The translations under genes were made by a program, and so were the position numbers. A stretch of 64,000 bases of DNA. Origin: Blasia pusilla. Its lineage: Eukaryota; Marchantiophyta; Marchantiopsida; Blasiales. The notes under the pieces are model-generated. The model did not search any database. It saw only the letters and a program-made list of their open reading frames with translations, and had not been told where the DNA came from. Position 1 is the first letter of the stretch. Every line of letters begins with the position of its first letter. Of the stretch, positions 31,138 through 44,664 are shown in pieces. The stretch spans positions 30,380,001 to 30,444,000 of the forward strand of contig CM114271.1 of NCBI GenBank assembly GCA_050084515.1, given 5' to 3'.

Positions 31138-34100
31138 CTATTGGTATTTATTACCAAGAATGTGTGCTGCCCTTCTTTTGTTTTCCTTTATCTTCCGTGT
31201 ACGTTCTTGTTCAATTGGGAGTAGAGCACGAAGATCCTTGTCCACAAGGTCTTGACACTCAAATCCATCACCAATTTTAGATAACTCAATAATTGAAGTG
31301 TTGGTGGACTTATTAAGCTCCCTACAATTGTCATTACCTTCACCTTCTGCCTCCATTGTGATATGTAGAGGTGATGTTTCTCTCTCACAAGTCAGAGCCT
31401 CTCTTTCAAAACACTTTGATGTTCCTTTCCCCTCTGTACTCAAATCATAAGCCACCACATTTTTGCTGAGATATGCCCTCTCCCTAGATGCACTCAGATC
31501 TTTTACATATGTCCTTGATCTGCAAAGACTTGAACTATTACTTTGATCTATGGCCTTAGGGTCCAATCAAAGTCCCCCCTTACCACATATTGTACTACTG
31601 ATTGAGGCATATGGACCCCCATCCATCTTGAAAGGTTCTGTTGAAAAATGTTGTCAAGGACTTGAATCAAGAGAGCTTATATACACATACAAAAAATGCA
31701 AACATCTCACACAAAGGTTAAACCATAACCACGACTTTTGACTCACTCCTCAAAGTAAACCATATCAATATCAGAACTTTGTAATAGGTTTGAAATTTAA
31801 ATCTCATCATCCTCTTCAGAGCTCTCTTCTTCAATGAACACTTCTCTAGACACAACAATGGTAGGGACATCATTACAATCTATATTTTCTGTCACCACCT
31901 CTTCGGCGGTGAGCTCTATCGCTCCAAGGGAGTTTGCTAGTAGCACCCTTCCTGATAGAGTTTCAATCTGATCAAGGCCGACACAATGTCCTTCATCAAG
32001 GTTTCCACCGTTATATATATCATAAATAACTCGACGAGATCTAGCCTCTTTTCTAAGAACAACCTTCCATCCACTTCCTTCGTTAGCATCTCCAAAGAAT
32101 ACTTGTTCAACTTGAGATGGGAACACAAAGGGTTGGTGGTTGATAGGTTCACAAGATCTAAGGTTTACAAGTAGGAATCCTTCACTGTATCTCTTCATGG
32201 ATGGCATGTGTGAATTCCAATTTGCCCTCACCCACCTCCCTTGCATTAAAATTACAGGTTGATGAACAATCCCATAATCAAGTGCAATTATATCGACCCA
32301 AACTCCCACGTATGAATAAGCAGAGTTCAGATCATCATTTTCCTCATCCAAAAGTACAACTCTGATTCCACTATCATAGGTGGATTACGCATTATATCCA
32401 CCCTCTCCCTCTACCCTATAGTGATTTCCATAAGCCTTCATAGACTTGTATGATAGAACTTTTGGTAGCGGAGGAACTAACAAGGCCAATAGCTCTTCAT
32501 CCACCTTCCCATCTTTTTCCCTAGCATCTTGAAGGATAGCTGGTTGAATCCACTCTAAAAAAGAAATTGATGCATTCTCAGCCTCATGTTTCTTGGTAGA
32601 AAAAAACATAATGACTAAGGAATAAGGTGATTTGGATCACAAAACAAACATGTAAGGTTTGCTAGATTAGGTTCACCATTTACATAATGAGAATTCAATG
32701 ACACTAGTTGGAAATTACGTGCGCCACAAAACCATGGACTCCATATTATGTAAGACATAGTGGTGTGCTAACATACTCATTTCTCTTGAAAATTAGCAAT
32801 GACGTCCTGCACCTTCCAACTCCTCTCCTACGATCCCTTCTTCTTCGCCATCATCCCATATTCGGGTCCTCACATCCTCAAATCTTCTCATATACTCAAT
32901 CACAAATCCCAAAGCCTCATCTTTGATATAACCCTCTGCCATGCAGCCCTCTGGGCGAGCTTTAGATCTGATGTATTTTTTCAGAGTACCCATTTATCTT
33001 TCCATTGGGTACATCCATCCGCAAGCTATGGGCCCACAAATATCCAATTCTTGGATCACGTGGATAAGAAGATGTGTCATCACATCAAAAAAGGATGGTG
33101 GAAAATGCATCTCCAACAGGCATAGGATTATCGCTACGTCTTTATGTAGTTCTTCGTAAGATGCAAGATCATACACTTTACAACACAACAACCTAAAAGT
33201 CTTGCGTAGAAGCATAACAGTTCTATGGATTGGATCCTTCATCAGCCCACGAAGGGCAAACGGAAGGATTTGGTGAATCAGCACATGATAGTCATGTGAC
33301 TTCATGCTACCTAATTTCTTTTTAACCACGTGCTTCTTCAATTCGGCACTATAACCTATGGGCACTTTCAAGGACTCAATCCTACCCAGAAAATGGGACA
33401 TTTTAGGAGGCAATAAAACGTAATCACACTAAGGTTTCAGTCGTGTTTCTTTACTTGGATGGGGTCGTAACCACAAGTGAGGTCGAATTCCACGAGCCTC
33501 CATATCTCTTCTAACCTTCACCATGATGTTGGATACTTTCCAATATGGCAAATCAAACAAAATACTTCGCCGCTTCATCCCCGTCCGCTTCATGGATCAA
33601 TAGAGCATCCTCTCGACCACCTTCATCATCATATGTTTTTTTCTCCTCCGCCCATCTAAGAATTTGATCAGCTGTAATTTGAGGAGGCGCTAGTCTAGTT
33701 TCTCCTTCACCATTGAATTGGGAGTCATAAGCTCATCCTCTCCAAACATGGTCTATTGGAAAATGTCTTCGATGGCAACCAAATATGGGCTTCCCACATT
33801 GTTTGGAGAAATCTGAATCCACATAAGATCCACATCCTATACACGCGAGTTTCCCACCATGGCTTTGTCTTGAGATTGTGCCATATGATGGGTAATCATT
33901 TATAGTCCACAATATCATGGCTCTCAATTTGAACCCCGAAAACCCATGTGGTCTACAAACATCCTGGAATTCAATTCCATTCCACAACTCCCTAAACTCT
34001 TCTACCAATGGGGCCAAGAAGGTGTTGATATTTTCTCCATTCACACTCTCCTTGCCAAGTATTATAAGAGACAACATGACAAAAAACTTCTTGGTTTGAA

Positions 34101-35081
34101 GCCAAGGTGGAAAATTTTAATTAACCAATAGTATTGGCCATATTGACCATGAGCTAGCCTTATCAGAGTATGGATTGACACCTTCAAATGCCAAACCAAA
34201 CCGACAATTCCTACTTGCTACAGCAAAGTCTGGGTACAAAAAATCAATATGATTCCAAGCCTTGCTTTCTCCTGCATGCCTCACCAAGCCATCCTTACTC
34301 TTGTTTTTAGAAGACCAGCTCAATAACTCTAACAAAGCCCTATACCTATACATTCGCCGCATCTTAGGGATTATAGGGAAGTGTCTCAATACCTTGTTTG
34401 GTACTAAAGACTTCCCGACTTGCTTGAACCTAGCATTCCCATACTTTGGGCAATTTTCTGCACCTTCCAATTCCCCTCGAAATAGAACACACCCTTTAGG
34501 GCAGGCATGCATTGAGTTGTAGCTCTAACCAAGTTTACAAATGAGTTTATTTGCTGCATAGTATGATGGTGGTACATGATTGTCAGATGGGAGTACCATC
34601 TTACGTAGGAGTTTCAATATCTCATTGATGACAATATTGGGGACCCCATGGGTAGCACCAACATTGAAAGGAGCATAACAAATGCACTCTTTGCTCCTGG
34701 GAAGAGTGGATTGCATGCTGCAGCAAGTTCATGAAAATCTGATGGGATATTGGGATCATTGGTTTCATTGAGGTTAACATTCTCAGTCCCACTTTCATCA
34801 AAAACCATTTCATCGTCATGGAGGTGATCATATTCTCTAAACATGTCATTCAGCATCAGAGGAACATGGACATCAACATCCAAATTAGGAATTTGTTGAT
34901 GTGAAAATCTAAGTGTAAGAGTTGATTGCATAATAAGCTCACGTTGCTCCTTCTCATTGCTCTCTTGTTTTATAAGCCACTCCTCATCTGAAGAGTCCCA
35001 CTCTTCCCTACTTTTTGGGACCCGACAAAGATGAGATCTTCCATTTTTTCTCAGATGGTCATCTACCTTCCCTAGTCCCAA
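31138..35081 (-). pseudogene. CACTA (En/Spm) TNP2-type transposase gene, decayed
   Basis: Minus-strand segments in order. 35081-34614 is the N-terminal region with LFPGAKSAF. 34512-34117 is the TNP2 zinc-like CPKGCVLFRGE and CPKYGNARF followed by RHFPIIPKMRRMYR. 34077-33733 has the transposase core LWTINDYPSYG, KLACIGCG and GHRRHFP. 33413-32793 is DUF4218 (DYHVLIHQILPFALRG, FPPSFFDVMTHL, RWMYPMER-type, RPEGCMAEGY). 32609-31797 is DUF4216 (GVWVDIIALDYG, PFVFPSQVEQVFF), and 31566-31138 a charged tail. Stops and frame changes lie between the segments. The enzyme would cut CACTA termini. I did not find its CACTA ends or a 3-bp duplication, so element limits are open. Confidence 0.85.
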
Positions 35082-36186
35082 GGTAGTTCAACCCTTGGGA
35101 CTAGGGAGCAACCCTTTCTGGTATCATCACCCCTACGTCAAGTTAATGAGAAAAGAAGTAAATAAATGAGGGTCATTATTATAGGATATTAATCCTAATA
35201 TACAGAGCATATAAATAGATATGTTTTAATGATCGTGTACATCAGATGGACCATAACATAATTCTTCCAATATAAATGAAGGGAGAACTGGTAATTGTGC
35301 ACATACCTTGAGTATTTGAAGTATAGCCTTATGGGAAATGTAAACCTCTCGTGGAGATCACTCTTTGATCATAAAGTCTCTTCCGGTTACGATCTAATAT
35401 TGTAGGGAGATATACACCTTCACAACAACATATCACCAATGTTTTAAGAGTGTGCATACAATCTGCTATTTTGTGTGCGAATCAGAAAAGATAAATGCAT
35501 TAGACCAATTGGGATACTAGAAGATGGTATGCAACATGTATTACTCTGACAAGCTGCACGCAAGAATTAGATAATGTTACTCTTGTTTCGATCTCCTGTC
35601 AATACATGGTGGCCTTATTTATTTCATCTGCCCTATCTTCTGGTTTTCTATTAAAAGGGGCAGGGCAATTTCGGTTCATGTTGTTCATTCATTATTTCTA
35701 TAATAGCTTGTTGCTTAACTCTTGTGCATTTCAATCTGATCATATTATTACCAAATGAGCTCCCATTGCCAAAGAGACCAGGTGTGAAATTTTTCATTCT
35801 AAATTAGATCCCCATACACAATGCATTCCTGATTTGTGTGCTTGCTATGATATTATACTCTTTGATGGATTTTTTGTGAGTTTGCAATCTCTGTTTATGC
35901 CATTGAACGAAACACCCTAAACTAGAACATTCAACTCATTAGCATCCATTCATACTCGCATTGCTAACATCTGAGTTACAAAATGTGAAGAATTTCTTTT
36001 CATCAAACACTTTCTTGCTGTTGATCACTATTCCCCAATTCACTTGAAGCTGCATTGTTCTAATTGTTGTTTTAAGCTCAATTGCCTCAACTAGCTTACT
36101 CTCTCTTCATCTCAAATTTTCTACCTCGTTGTACCAAACTATGTCAATATCACACAAAAAAATTGTAGAGTTTAAGAATTCCAACC
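35082..36186. other. No gene recognised, 5' flank of the TNP2 gene
   Basis: AT-rich sequence without domain-bearing frames; may belong to the same CACTA element. Confidence 0.45.
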
Positions 36187-36741
36187 CTACCAAGCCGTTG
36201 CCCTAGAACGCCACAAAATAGGTCCACAGCAAAAATGAACACAACATGGGCAAAGACAACCACTCAGGTTCTCCCTACGGTATCCTGTCGCGTCGCATAT
36301 TCTCTCACCAGGTACTCTCCCCATCCTCATTGAAGAGTACTCAAATCTGACTATACATGGTTTCCCAGAATAAGCAATGGTTGCATGGATGAGAGCCAAT
36401 GCCTTCCTCAAAAGGGGTGAGGAATCCTCACCAACGACGATGCCATCACAGTCTTGGCAAATATGAAGGGTCATGACCTCTGCAACACCCATCAGCAGCC
36501 AAAGAATATCGATCCTCCAGCAAGACACAAAGTCAGAGAACATCACGTATACATGGCGTGCTTTTGAATGAAAGCGCCAATTCTCAATTCGCTCATGCGA
36601 GTGTAGAGAACAAATCATCACTTGAACTTCAGTAGGTAGATTTTGGATATGCTGAACCAACGAAGGTTGTCTTTGATGTAGTTGCAGGTTATTAAGAAGC
36701 TTAATAGGTAGATCAAGTGGTGTTGAATGATCTGGATTCAT
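36187..36741 (-). CDS. Unidentified 184-aa open frame
   Basis: The longest intact minus-strand frame between the CACTA gene and R5. The middle part (LRKALALIHATIAYSGKPCIVRFEYSS) looks protein-like and the C-terminus is Cys-rich (CLCPCCVHFCC). I know no family with this pattern. It could be an exon of a host gene, a captured piece in the CACTA element, or chance. No introns, promoter or partner are evident. Confidence 0.3.
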   Translation of the reverse strand: MNPDHSTPLDLPIKLLNNLQLHQRQPSLVQHIQNLPTEVQVMICSLHSHERIENWRFHSKARHVYVMFSDFVSCWRIDILWLLMGVAEVMTLHICQDCDGIVVGEDSSPLLRKALALIHATIAYSGKPCIVRFEYSSMRMGRVPGERICDATGYRRENLSGCLCPCCVHFCCGPILWRSRATAW

Positions 36742-37959
36742 CCTTGAGGGGTAAAGAAATGGTCCTCAGAAAAAAATACCTTCGCTCATCCTTTGGAAAA
36801 ATCCCCTTCCGAGTCCTATGTCCACTTTACGCTACTCTTTCTTGCCTCCTTCCAATATACCCTTGTAAGTTTGTACTCCAAGTAAGTGAGGTCGAATACC
36901 CAACTCTGCAACAACCAAAATGACTTGTTAATGCATTCAAACATTAACAAGAAAAAACATCTCCTTGTACAAACTAGCTAACTACCATTAGCTAATCCAT
37001 CCATGATTTTAAAATGTAAAGGATTAATAGTCTCCTCATATAAACCACAATATCTATCTATGAATCTTGGTATTCATGCTACCTACTACTACATTAACTA
37101 CACTACAAATTAGATCTAAACGTCTTCTTGGAAGTTAGTGTAAGCTACTTGAAAGGACTTCTGGAAAGATTGCCATCTACATCACAATGTATTTGGTAAG
37201 AAACATGATATTAAGGAAAAATCCAGTCCATCAAGCTAGAACAAAATACAAGAGGCAATCTCGTCATTGTTTTCAACCAGAATGTGACAGACCAAACCAA
37301 CACCGAAGATATAGCTCAAATGGAAAATCTACTCTAGAACCTACTCTGAATCAAAACCACCTCTATTTGCTAACACTGTAGGAAGATAATTGCAACTTTC
37401 AATTCCAACACGAATCCACTCACCACCTCACAAGTGCAATATCTGCTCACACTCCATGCCCAGCATGTGAACACTCACCCATCCCTTTCGAAGCCACAAG
37501 TTCTTAAATCATCACTCTTTGGGACAAATCTCACTTCTCCCACTCTCCTATCACTACCACGCGATCACTCGGTTCCTCCCTCCCTTCCATTGTAAGGCGA
37601 TGCCAATTTTCACTCTCAAGGTTGACGGGATGGTCCCTTAGGTTTCGCTAGTCTCTTCCCGAGGATGAGAAACGGACAACAAAATCAAATGGATCTCATG
37701 AGATGCGCGTTAAAGAAAAAATTCCTCCTGGCCATTATCCACTACTCTCTCCACTTCCTTCTCTCCATCCCCATGTCTAACAGTTAATGAATCAATCAAT
37801 GAATTGGTACACCTATATCTTGTAGAGAATGAATTGCTTACTCACTCACGTTCTATTATGCATTGTGCTACTTCTGTGATGTTTGCTTTTGGCTCTACAA
37901 ATCCTTGCAATATTAATGAAATTTCCAGATCATGCAAGGTAGAGAACTACTTACTCTGG
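36742..37959. other. No gene recognised
   Basis: AT-rich, only short frames without domains. Confidence 0.45.
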
Positions 37960-39110
37960 GGGAACACTAGATAGCAAAATATCTCGCATTCTTAAAATAG
38001 TGCGCTCTACGATCACATCCAATGTCGTAGGTGATGTTTGTTGCAAGTAGACAGAGTCTCCCTAATGAAACCTCCGGATAGTCAATCAATAATTACCTTC
38101 CCAAATAGTCGCATATCTCAACGTATCGCGTATTTACGCAATCTCCAAGTTCTCAAATGTCGTGGGCATCACTCTCTAAAACAACTCAACCCTCTGAGAA
38201 CATGCTCGCATCCATACATAAGGGTCATCGAGGTTCAACACCTCACCAACATCTTGATAAATGGCTAGAGGTAAATCTGGCTCTCGGCCATAAATCAACA
38301 AGTACAATGAGAAATACCTTAAGGATGTATGCTTGCTGAATCTGAATCCCATCGCTAGCCATGACAACTAGAGATTCCAATCTCCTAGGTGACCTCTCTA
38401 CAAGCCATACTTGCATAAACCCATCTTCACCGTTTGCTCATCCCTCTCCACTAGTCCATCCGCCTCAGGATGATCTTGTGAAGTGGTGCGGTGGTCAATC
38501 AGTGTCTGATCATACAAGGCCTAAAACTCCCTACAAAACTATGTACCCTGTTTTTTCAACACCTCAGCTCGTGCGCCATAATGACTCAACACTCAATCTA
38601 GAAAGGCATACGCTACTTCCTCACTCGGGTTGTCAGGCAATGCAACCAACTCTATCGACTTTGAAAAGTGCTCAACCATCATCAATACATGATGACTATG
38701 CCCCTCCATTAAAGGTAAAGGTCTTGGAAAATTCAAACTCCATCTATAACCTAAACCCATGATTGGAAGTGGATGCAATTTTGGAGTGAGCGCATTGAAA
38801 GATGCCTAGACCCAATCACATACCATGCACCTAGCAAAGTGTTGAACATCAATCTAGATGCCTCGCCACTAATATTGTATCTGGAGCAAGTTGTATGTCC
38901 ACTTCATTCCAAAATGACCCAACTCCTCGTGGACATGCTGCACCGAACATGCTTTCTACGAAGGATAAGGCACTACATGTACTCTACCATCCTCACAAAC
39001 TCATAATACACGTGTTTCTTCCCACCGAACCATTTTGCTCATTGGAGGATGTGATCTCGCCCTCTAGTATTCACTTTGCTCATGATACTGCCCAACATAC
39101 TCCATTATGT
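37960..39110 (-). mobile_element. R5: integrase fragment of the same retroelement family
   Basis: Minus-strand reading from about 39110 leftward gives the HHCC zinc-binding part (VHEELGHFG, CMVCD), then the core LNFPRPL and MVEHFSKSIELVALPD. Further left come the HPEADGLVE block with the catalytic Glu, the LIYGREPDLPLA block, and the C-terminal DTLRYATI and LQ blocks near 38050. It has many stops and frame changes. It supplies the integrase core that is deleted in R1 and R2, showing that the family carried a DDE integrase. It lacks long repeats and PHD, so it is a fragment. Confidence 0.75.
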
Positions 39111-40761
39111 TCGCATACATGTATGTATATATATATAAATAAAACTAACAACTCATTTCTAATTCTTGTGCATTGGTAGTTGGATTTTTTATTCTTCAAT
39201 TATGAACATATGAGGTTTTGAGTAGAATGGTTGACTAATTTTAGAACTTTTTATTTCATTATGACCGAAAAAACTGTCCCTTTTGGTTCTCTTCATATAA
39301 CCTACCCACATTTACTCCATTCACCCTAGTGTGCTAAACAACTCTTGATTTGTGTCATTAATGCTTTCCCCTTAGTGGCTCAAAGTGCAAGGAGAAGAGG
39401 AATTTAAAAAATTGGATACTCTCCAATAATAATATAAGTTCTTTTAATAAATCTTCTTCGGGCTTCATAAATCCCAAGAGTAGTTATTAAGAAACACTGC
39501 ATCCGAAGAGTCTCTTCCTCTCCATTTCAGGGGGTTGCTTGAAAGCTTTAGCCTTCCAATCTCTTCAACTCCAAATTGGAGTTATCCACTACTGCTACTC
39601 AAATCCCCAAGACTACTTCGAAAGACAGCTCGCCCATGAAACCTTGCGGCTTCACTTATCAAGTCCCCTCTGTAGTCCTCTCTTCAATTCCAAGTTGGAG
39701 TTGCCTGAAACCTTGCGGCTTCCCCTATCATGTGCCCGCAATACTTCTCTCTTCAATTCCAAGTTGGAGTTACTTCAAATGTCGGCAGTGAGGATCGGAT
39801 ATGTGTGAAGAGCGTACAAATCATTATGATTTCACTACCATATCTCCTCTACTCCTGACCAGACATGTATCTCAATCACAAGTTGATGATCTGTTGGTCT
39901 CGAGCTCCGAATTGCTGTCCTCCATCGCCTCAAACGACTACCTTAGCATCATTGGCAGTTGTAGCGTGCGCCCGTACAAAACACTAGAAAGTTTATTTAC
40001 AACAGTATCCTAACCCATTCCAGATCTATGGCCCCCGGATACTTGCTTCCGAAGAAGATGCCCCTTGCTGATTGTCAGCAGAAGTTCTGCGGCCATTGTC
40101 TACTTTCTCAACTATGCCTTTGTGGCCATCCAATGATGTTCGCATGCCTGATAGTTCCTGTCAAGAGTGACACCGGTGCTAGTATCAACAACTGATTATA
40201 CTGGAACTCAGGCGACGAAGTTGCCGATAAGTGAACGCCGCGCAATTTTGAAGCGCTACGGAACTGGTTGCATGGTATATAGTTTCTTTGAATTCAACAG
40301 CAGACAATAACAACAAGGACATCTGCAAAAAAATTGCTTCCCCACTAATGGCCCATCACAATCTGCATCTAACCCTACCCTAAGAACCCGTTAGAGGGAC
40401 AATTACTCTGAAATAACTGTAAGTTTCTTGCCCTACCTCTTGAGTTCTACGTCCAATGGCTCAACCGGAAAAGCTAGCTCGCATCTCAATTTTGGAACCG
40501 ACAAGTCCACACAACGGCAGGCGAACCGATGTCGTGATAGATGACTAACGGTACCAGCTCTACTCCGAAAATTCAAATTAATTCTCCGCAACCTAATTCG
40601 AGATATAGCAGAAATTCAGCTCTACCATCAGTATTTTACTCTCCTTTCCTATTTTTTGGTCACATATCACCCATATACAATCGAACTCAATCGTTTGACG
40701 TAGTCAGATGCTGGGGTCGTAACATGAGTCCTAACAGAGGTAGTGAGGCATAGATGAGCAC
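39111..40761. other. No gene resolved; small tandem repeat inside
   Basis: AT-rich to 39480, then mixed. Two 69-bp tandem units lie at 39637-39775. Frames at 39539-39808 are produced by these repeats. The 39900-40760 part could be the 3' portion of the gene suggested by the exon at 40762. Confidence 0.4.
39637..39775. repeat. Two-copy 69-bp tandem repeat
   Basis: TGAAACCTTGCGGCTTC begins each unit (39637 and 39706) and CAATTCCAAGTTGGAGTT ends each. A third partial unit lies upstream near 39558. Confidence 0.8.
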
Positions 40762-40875
40762 CTTCATCAAATGGAGACGTAATTGACCGGGCCTCACTCC
40801 TTCACCAATACAGGCCATCACAAACTGAGAGTAATTTTGCAGAATCTTTCCTGCTGCAACCTTCTTTTCTTCCAC
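40762..40875 (-). CDS. Candidate internal exon of an unrecognised host gene
   Basis: A 114-bp phase-0 block between an acceptor (TTTTTAG) and a donor (AAG/GTGC). It encodes 38 residues including KILQNYSQFVMACIGEG and RPGQLRLHLMK. The amphipathic, conserved-looking composition and the fit to splice borders suggest a real exon. I could not find convincing flanking exons and do not recognise the protein. Confidence 0.4.
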
Positions 40876-41885
40876 CTAAAAACCAAGACAGATGATGTCA
40901 CACATCCAAACAAGAGCCGAAAAATAATTCAGAAACTCGAAGTTGTGCACCTGCACTGACAAGTAGCAAGTCGCGGAAAAAATTCAAGAGAACAAACTCA
41001 AAAACCGAAACTCACAGCCCGCCGATTTTATTATTCCTTTTCACATTCGGAGTTGGAATAGGAATGTGAGTAGGAACTACGTTATAGTTTCTCTGTAGGC
41101 CATCGATGACACATTTTTGACAAATTCGGAAATTTCAGATCCCACGCACGCCCCATCTAAGCTGGTTCAGGATTGGAACATCCTGAGCCCGAGTTCAGAC
41201 AATCTACCCGAGAATCGCCAAGTTTCTTCGCAGATCCTCGGATTACTAGCTTCACAGAACTGAAGACCCCTAATCACGCAATTAATCTGCGGAATTAATG
41301 CCTCGAGCGAACGCAGAGACTTGCGACCTGAATCTCACACGAATGACCGCCTCTCTGATTCTTGTCAAGAGGTTTACACAACGTGTACAAATTCGCCGCG
41401 ATACCACACCTGACATTAATTCTTAACTTTCTCGACACTACGCCAAGCATCCAACGCGAGAATCATGTCAAACAATTGCACGTGAATCGTCACAGACCTC
41501 GTAATCGTCCATGAACGATCTCCGGTTCGCGCGAGAGAAAGCGGAAGTTTTCCAAGGTTACAACAAACTCCAACAGCTCCGGGAAAGACCACGCCTCTCA
41601 ACGTGGGGCCGCTCAAATTATCTCGCCAAATTGTTCACTCATAACCGATTTCCCTCCCCCACGACGCCGATTGAAATACCAAAATCCCACCGTCTACTCA
41701 GAGCTCTCATATATCTCTTCCGAAAACGACATGGCTTTTAGGTCAACTAATACACTACGGTAACCCTGGCGAGAAGACCATGAATCTGTACTTTTCAACA
41801 GCCAGATAATACGCACAGGATAACACCGTGGTACGACAGGGAATGCAAAAAGGGGCCTAACGTTTAAAGATGTAGGGTATCGGAC
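40876..41885. other. No gene resolved
   Basis: Even composition, short frames only. It may contain 5' exons or a promoter of the candidate minus-strand gene. The last 8 bases (41878-41885) are the hAT target duplication. Confidence 0.4.
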
Positions 41886-42408
41886 CAGGGTCCGGGGAGG
41901 TTTTTGCCGGAAACCCGCTGGTTGCCGGTAAACCTTAAAGTAGGACGGTTCTAGGGAAATGTTAATCGGGAAAAAAGGCAGCAAATTTTTCAGCCGGCAA
42001 ATATCTGATATATTATTTTTTTCCCAGTGATTATCCTTCTTTTAAAAAACTTTCCCGGCAGATTTCAAAAACTTTTCAGACAACCTCGGAAACTTTCCGG
42101 TAGCTAGAATATGAACCGGCTAAAATTTTTTTTTGCCCTGTGTACATTTTCCCCATTCAGATTTCTTGCTCAAGCACTTCTTACACTCACTCCATGATTT
42201 CTTCTAATTCCTGGTCCCATCTCCTTGGGTCCCTAAACTCTTTCCTCCCTAAACCCCACATGTAATATCCTTGGCAGGAATTGAACCTGGCCTGGCCTCC
42301 ACCCAACCGGGAGCCAAGGATCCTACCCCTTCATAATACATTGAAGATTTAGAACAAAACTTCAATGTATTATGAAAGGGACCTCTCACATCTCTCTTTT
42401 CCCACCAA

Positions 42409-44664
42409 CTAAACATTTGAAATTGGGGCACTTGGAGAATCCTCTTCTACATTTGCAACTTCCAATGGAGTATCATCCTTACCTTTCACATATTTCTCTG
42501 GATTAGAATACACATATCTGAAGTTAGCAGAATTTTTCCAAATAACTACTGATTCTACCAACAAATCCTCGTAATCAAGTATCTTACCCTCTAAAGCTAT
42601 CCTGAGAACAGCATCTAAATGCTTAGTCGTCAATCGATTATGACTTTTTGTTTTGATCAAATTTTGCACAGAGAAAGCTCTCTCACAAATTGCAGTACTC
42701 ACACATTGTACCCTAGCAATGTTAGCTAATACAAGCAAATTAGAGAACTTACATTGCAGAGATGGGCTCCAACTTACCATTGCCCACAAATCTCGAAAGT
42801 TTCTATCTTTCCATTCTGTGGTGGCCATGAGCTTAAAGGATTGAAACTCAGACTTCACACTTGTTGAATTCACAAGAGGTGGTTGCAAGTGACCCCTACC
42901 AGGCGTTTCCCTTCCAAAATGTGCACAAAGATCATCCACTTCCTTGCAACCCCAACTATTCAACCCTACTAACCTTGAGGGCATATGAAGAGGATTCAGA
43001 ATTTTCATTGCACCTATCAAACTATTATCCCTAAATCTATCATGTAAGGCTACACATACGTTCTCAGCAAAGTTCTTTGGAAAGTTAGAGCACGACTGTA
43101 AATCCTTTCCGTCACGATCTCTCGACATTTCAATGCTATGGAACTTTCTTCCCCTAATCTCAGATTGCGATCGTTTTGTATCCACCGGGAGGTCCAAAAT
43201 CAGGTAAGAGATGATAACCTGTTTCTTCAGAGAATGTAGAAGCATTCAAGTCATGATTCTCCATTACAAAGTTCATTGTAATAGAGGCTTTCTCAGAATT
43301 CACAATACTACCAATAGTACTAACATCTACAAATTTGTATTGGAAAACCTTACTCAAATTAGCAAGGATAAACAATATATCACTTAAAAAGTACAACCGA
43401 TAGATCATTTCAAATGATCTAAGCTTGTTGTACATGTTAGTAGCATTACCATCATCTTCAGAGCGGGGAATGTCCCTGAAATAGGTGAGAACAGATTCGA
43501 GGGAGTCACACAAAGTAGTCACAGCTTGCCATCGAGACAACCAACGAATTTTATGATATCTCCTCATGACCTTCTGAGAGTCATTCAACTTCTCTTGCAA
43601 AGTTGCAAGAGCACACTTCCTCTTTGAGGACCTTCTAAAGTATCCAGCTACAGAATTCAAGATGGAATCAATCTCTATAGATACATCTTTACAGCCTGGT
43701 CCTTTGGCTGGTGTCAAAGAAGCAAGATTGGTCCTATATGCAACACAATGTACAGAGAGCAAAATGGGTTTGCTTTCAACTTCAACTGAGATGCTACTCC
43801 ATTCTGACTACCTACCATAGTTGAGGCTCCGTTTGATCCAAAAGCCACCATATTTGAACTGTCTAGTCCCGAGTCCTTGATCAACTCCAAAAGATTGTTA
43901 GTAATGGCATTTGAACACTTCTCTGGACATTGCAACAATCCTAAGAACGAATTCTCAACCTGCCCTTCTAGCAAGTAAGTTGCAAATACAACGAGATGGC
44001 CCGTTACTGAAATATCAGTAGACTCATCAATCATGATCCCAAAGAAAGGAGATTGTTGAACTTTTGAAAGTGTCCTTCTATGCACTACCTGACTGATATA
44101 ATAACACATATCAGCACAAGTCTTCTCATCTTGGTATAAATCTCGGGTAATTGGTGCATTCACTGAAAGTAACAACTTACACAGATTCGGGAATTTGGCA
44201 AAAGCCAATGATTCCTTGGCGATGAAGTAAGCACACTTGAACAATGTTAACAAGGCTTCGTCACAAGTCCGATTAGTAGTGGCAATGGCCTTGGCCATCG
44301 ACTTGTGTCCTATATTAGCAGCCCAAGAAAGTTTCATATGCTCAATTGATTTGCCATGATCTGTAAAGGCCAAAACCTTACAGTTTATGGCACCATCCCT
44401 TGCAAATGAATTATTACCCTTTCCTTGTCTACAAACCTTGCAAAATATTCGACCAGATTCTGCATGAAACTCTATCCAGTCAAATAATCTATATCAGACA
44501 TCCTTCCAAGCCAATTGATTCTTCTCAATTAGACTACTGGAAGGAGTACCAGAATTCCCATTTTCCCTTCCATCTGAGGACCCTGACCGGCTCGAGTTCT
44601 CAGTAAAGTCTTGGCTTACGTCTTTGGCCAACATTTTGCTCATGGTTCGTTGTCTCTTAGCCAT
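42409..44664 (-). pseudogene. hAT transposase, one stop and two frameshifts
   Basis: Start ATG at 44664 (MAKRQRTMSKML). One in-frame TGA at 44494-44496 interrupts the N-terminus just before a TTF/BED-like zinc segment (RIFCKVCRQGKGNN). The central part (44373-43714) has FFGIMIDESTDIS with catalytic acids, and SNGASTMVGSQNGV. A frameshift near 43740 leads to 43762-43160. A second near 43200 leads to 43245-42409, which holds the hAT dimerisation signature (CERAFSVQNLIKTKSHNRL, HLDAVLRI). The type is the DUF4371-containing hAT group. The protein would bind the terminal repeats and cut and paste the element; this copy is inactive. Confidence 0.88.

Noticed and set aside
31138-31566. Minus-strand 142-aa frame as a separate gene
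   Set aside because: It follows the DUF4216 part of the CACTA transposase in order and strand, and is best taken as its tail.
36187-36741. Idea that this frame is a known plant enzyme
   Set aside because: No recognisable motif supports any named function, so it is left unidentified.
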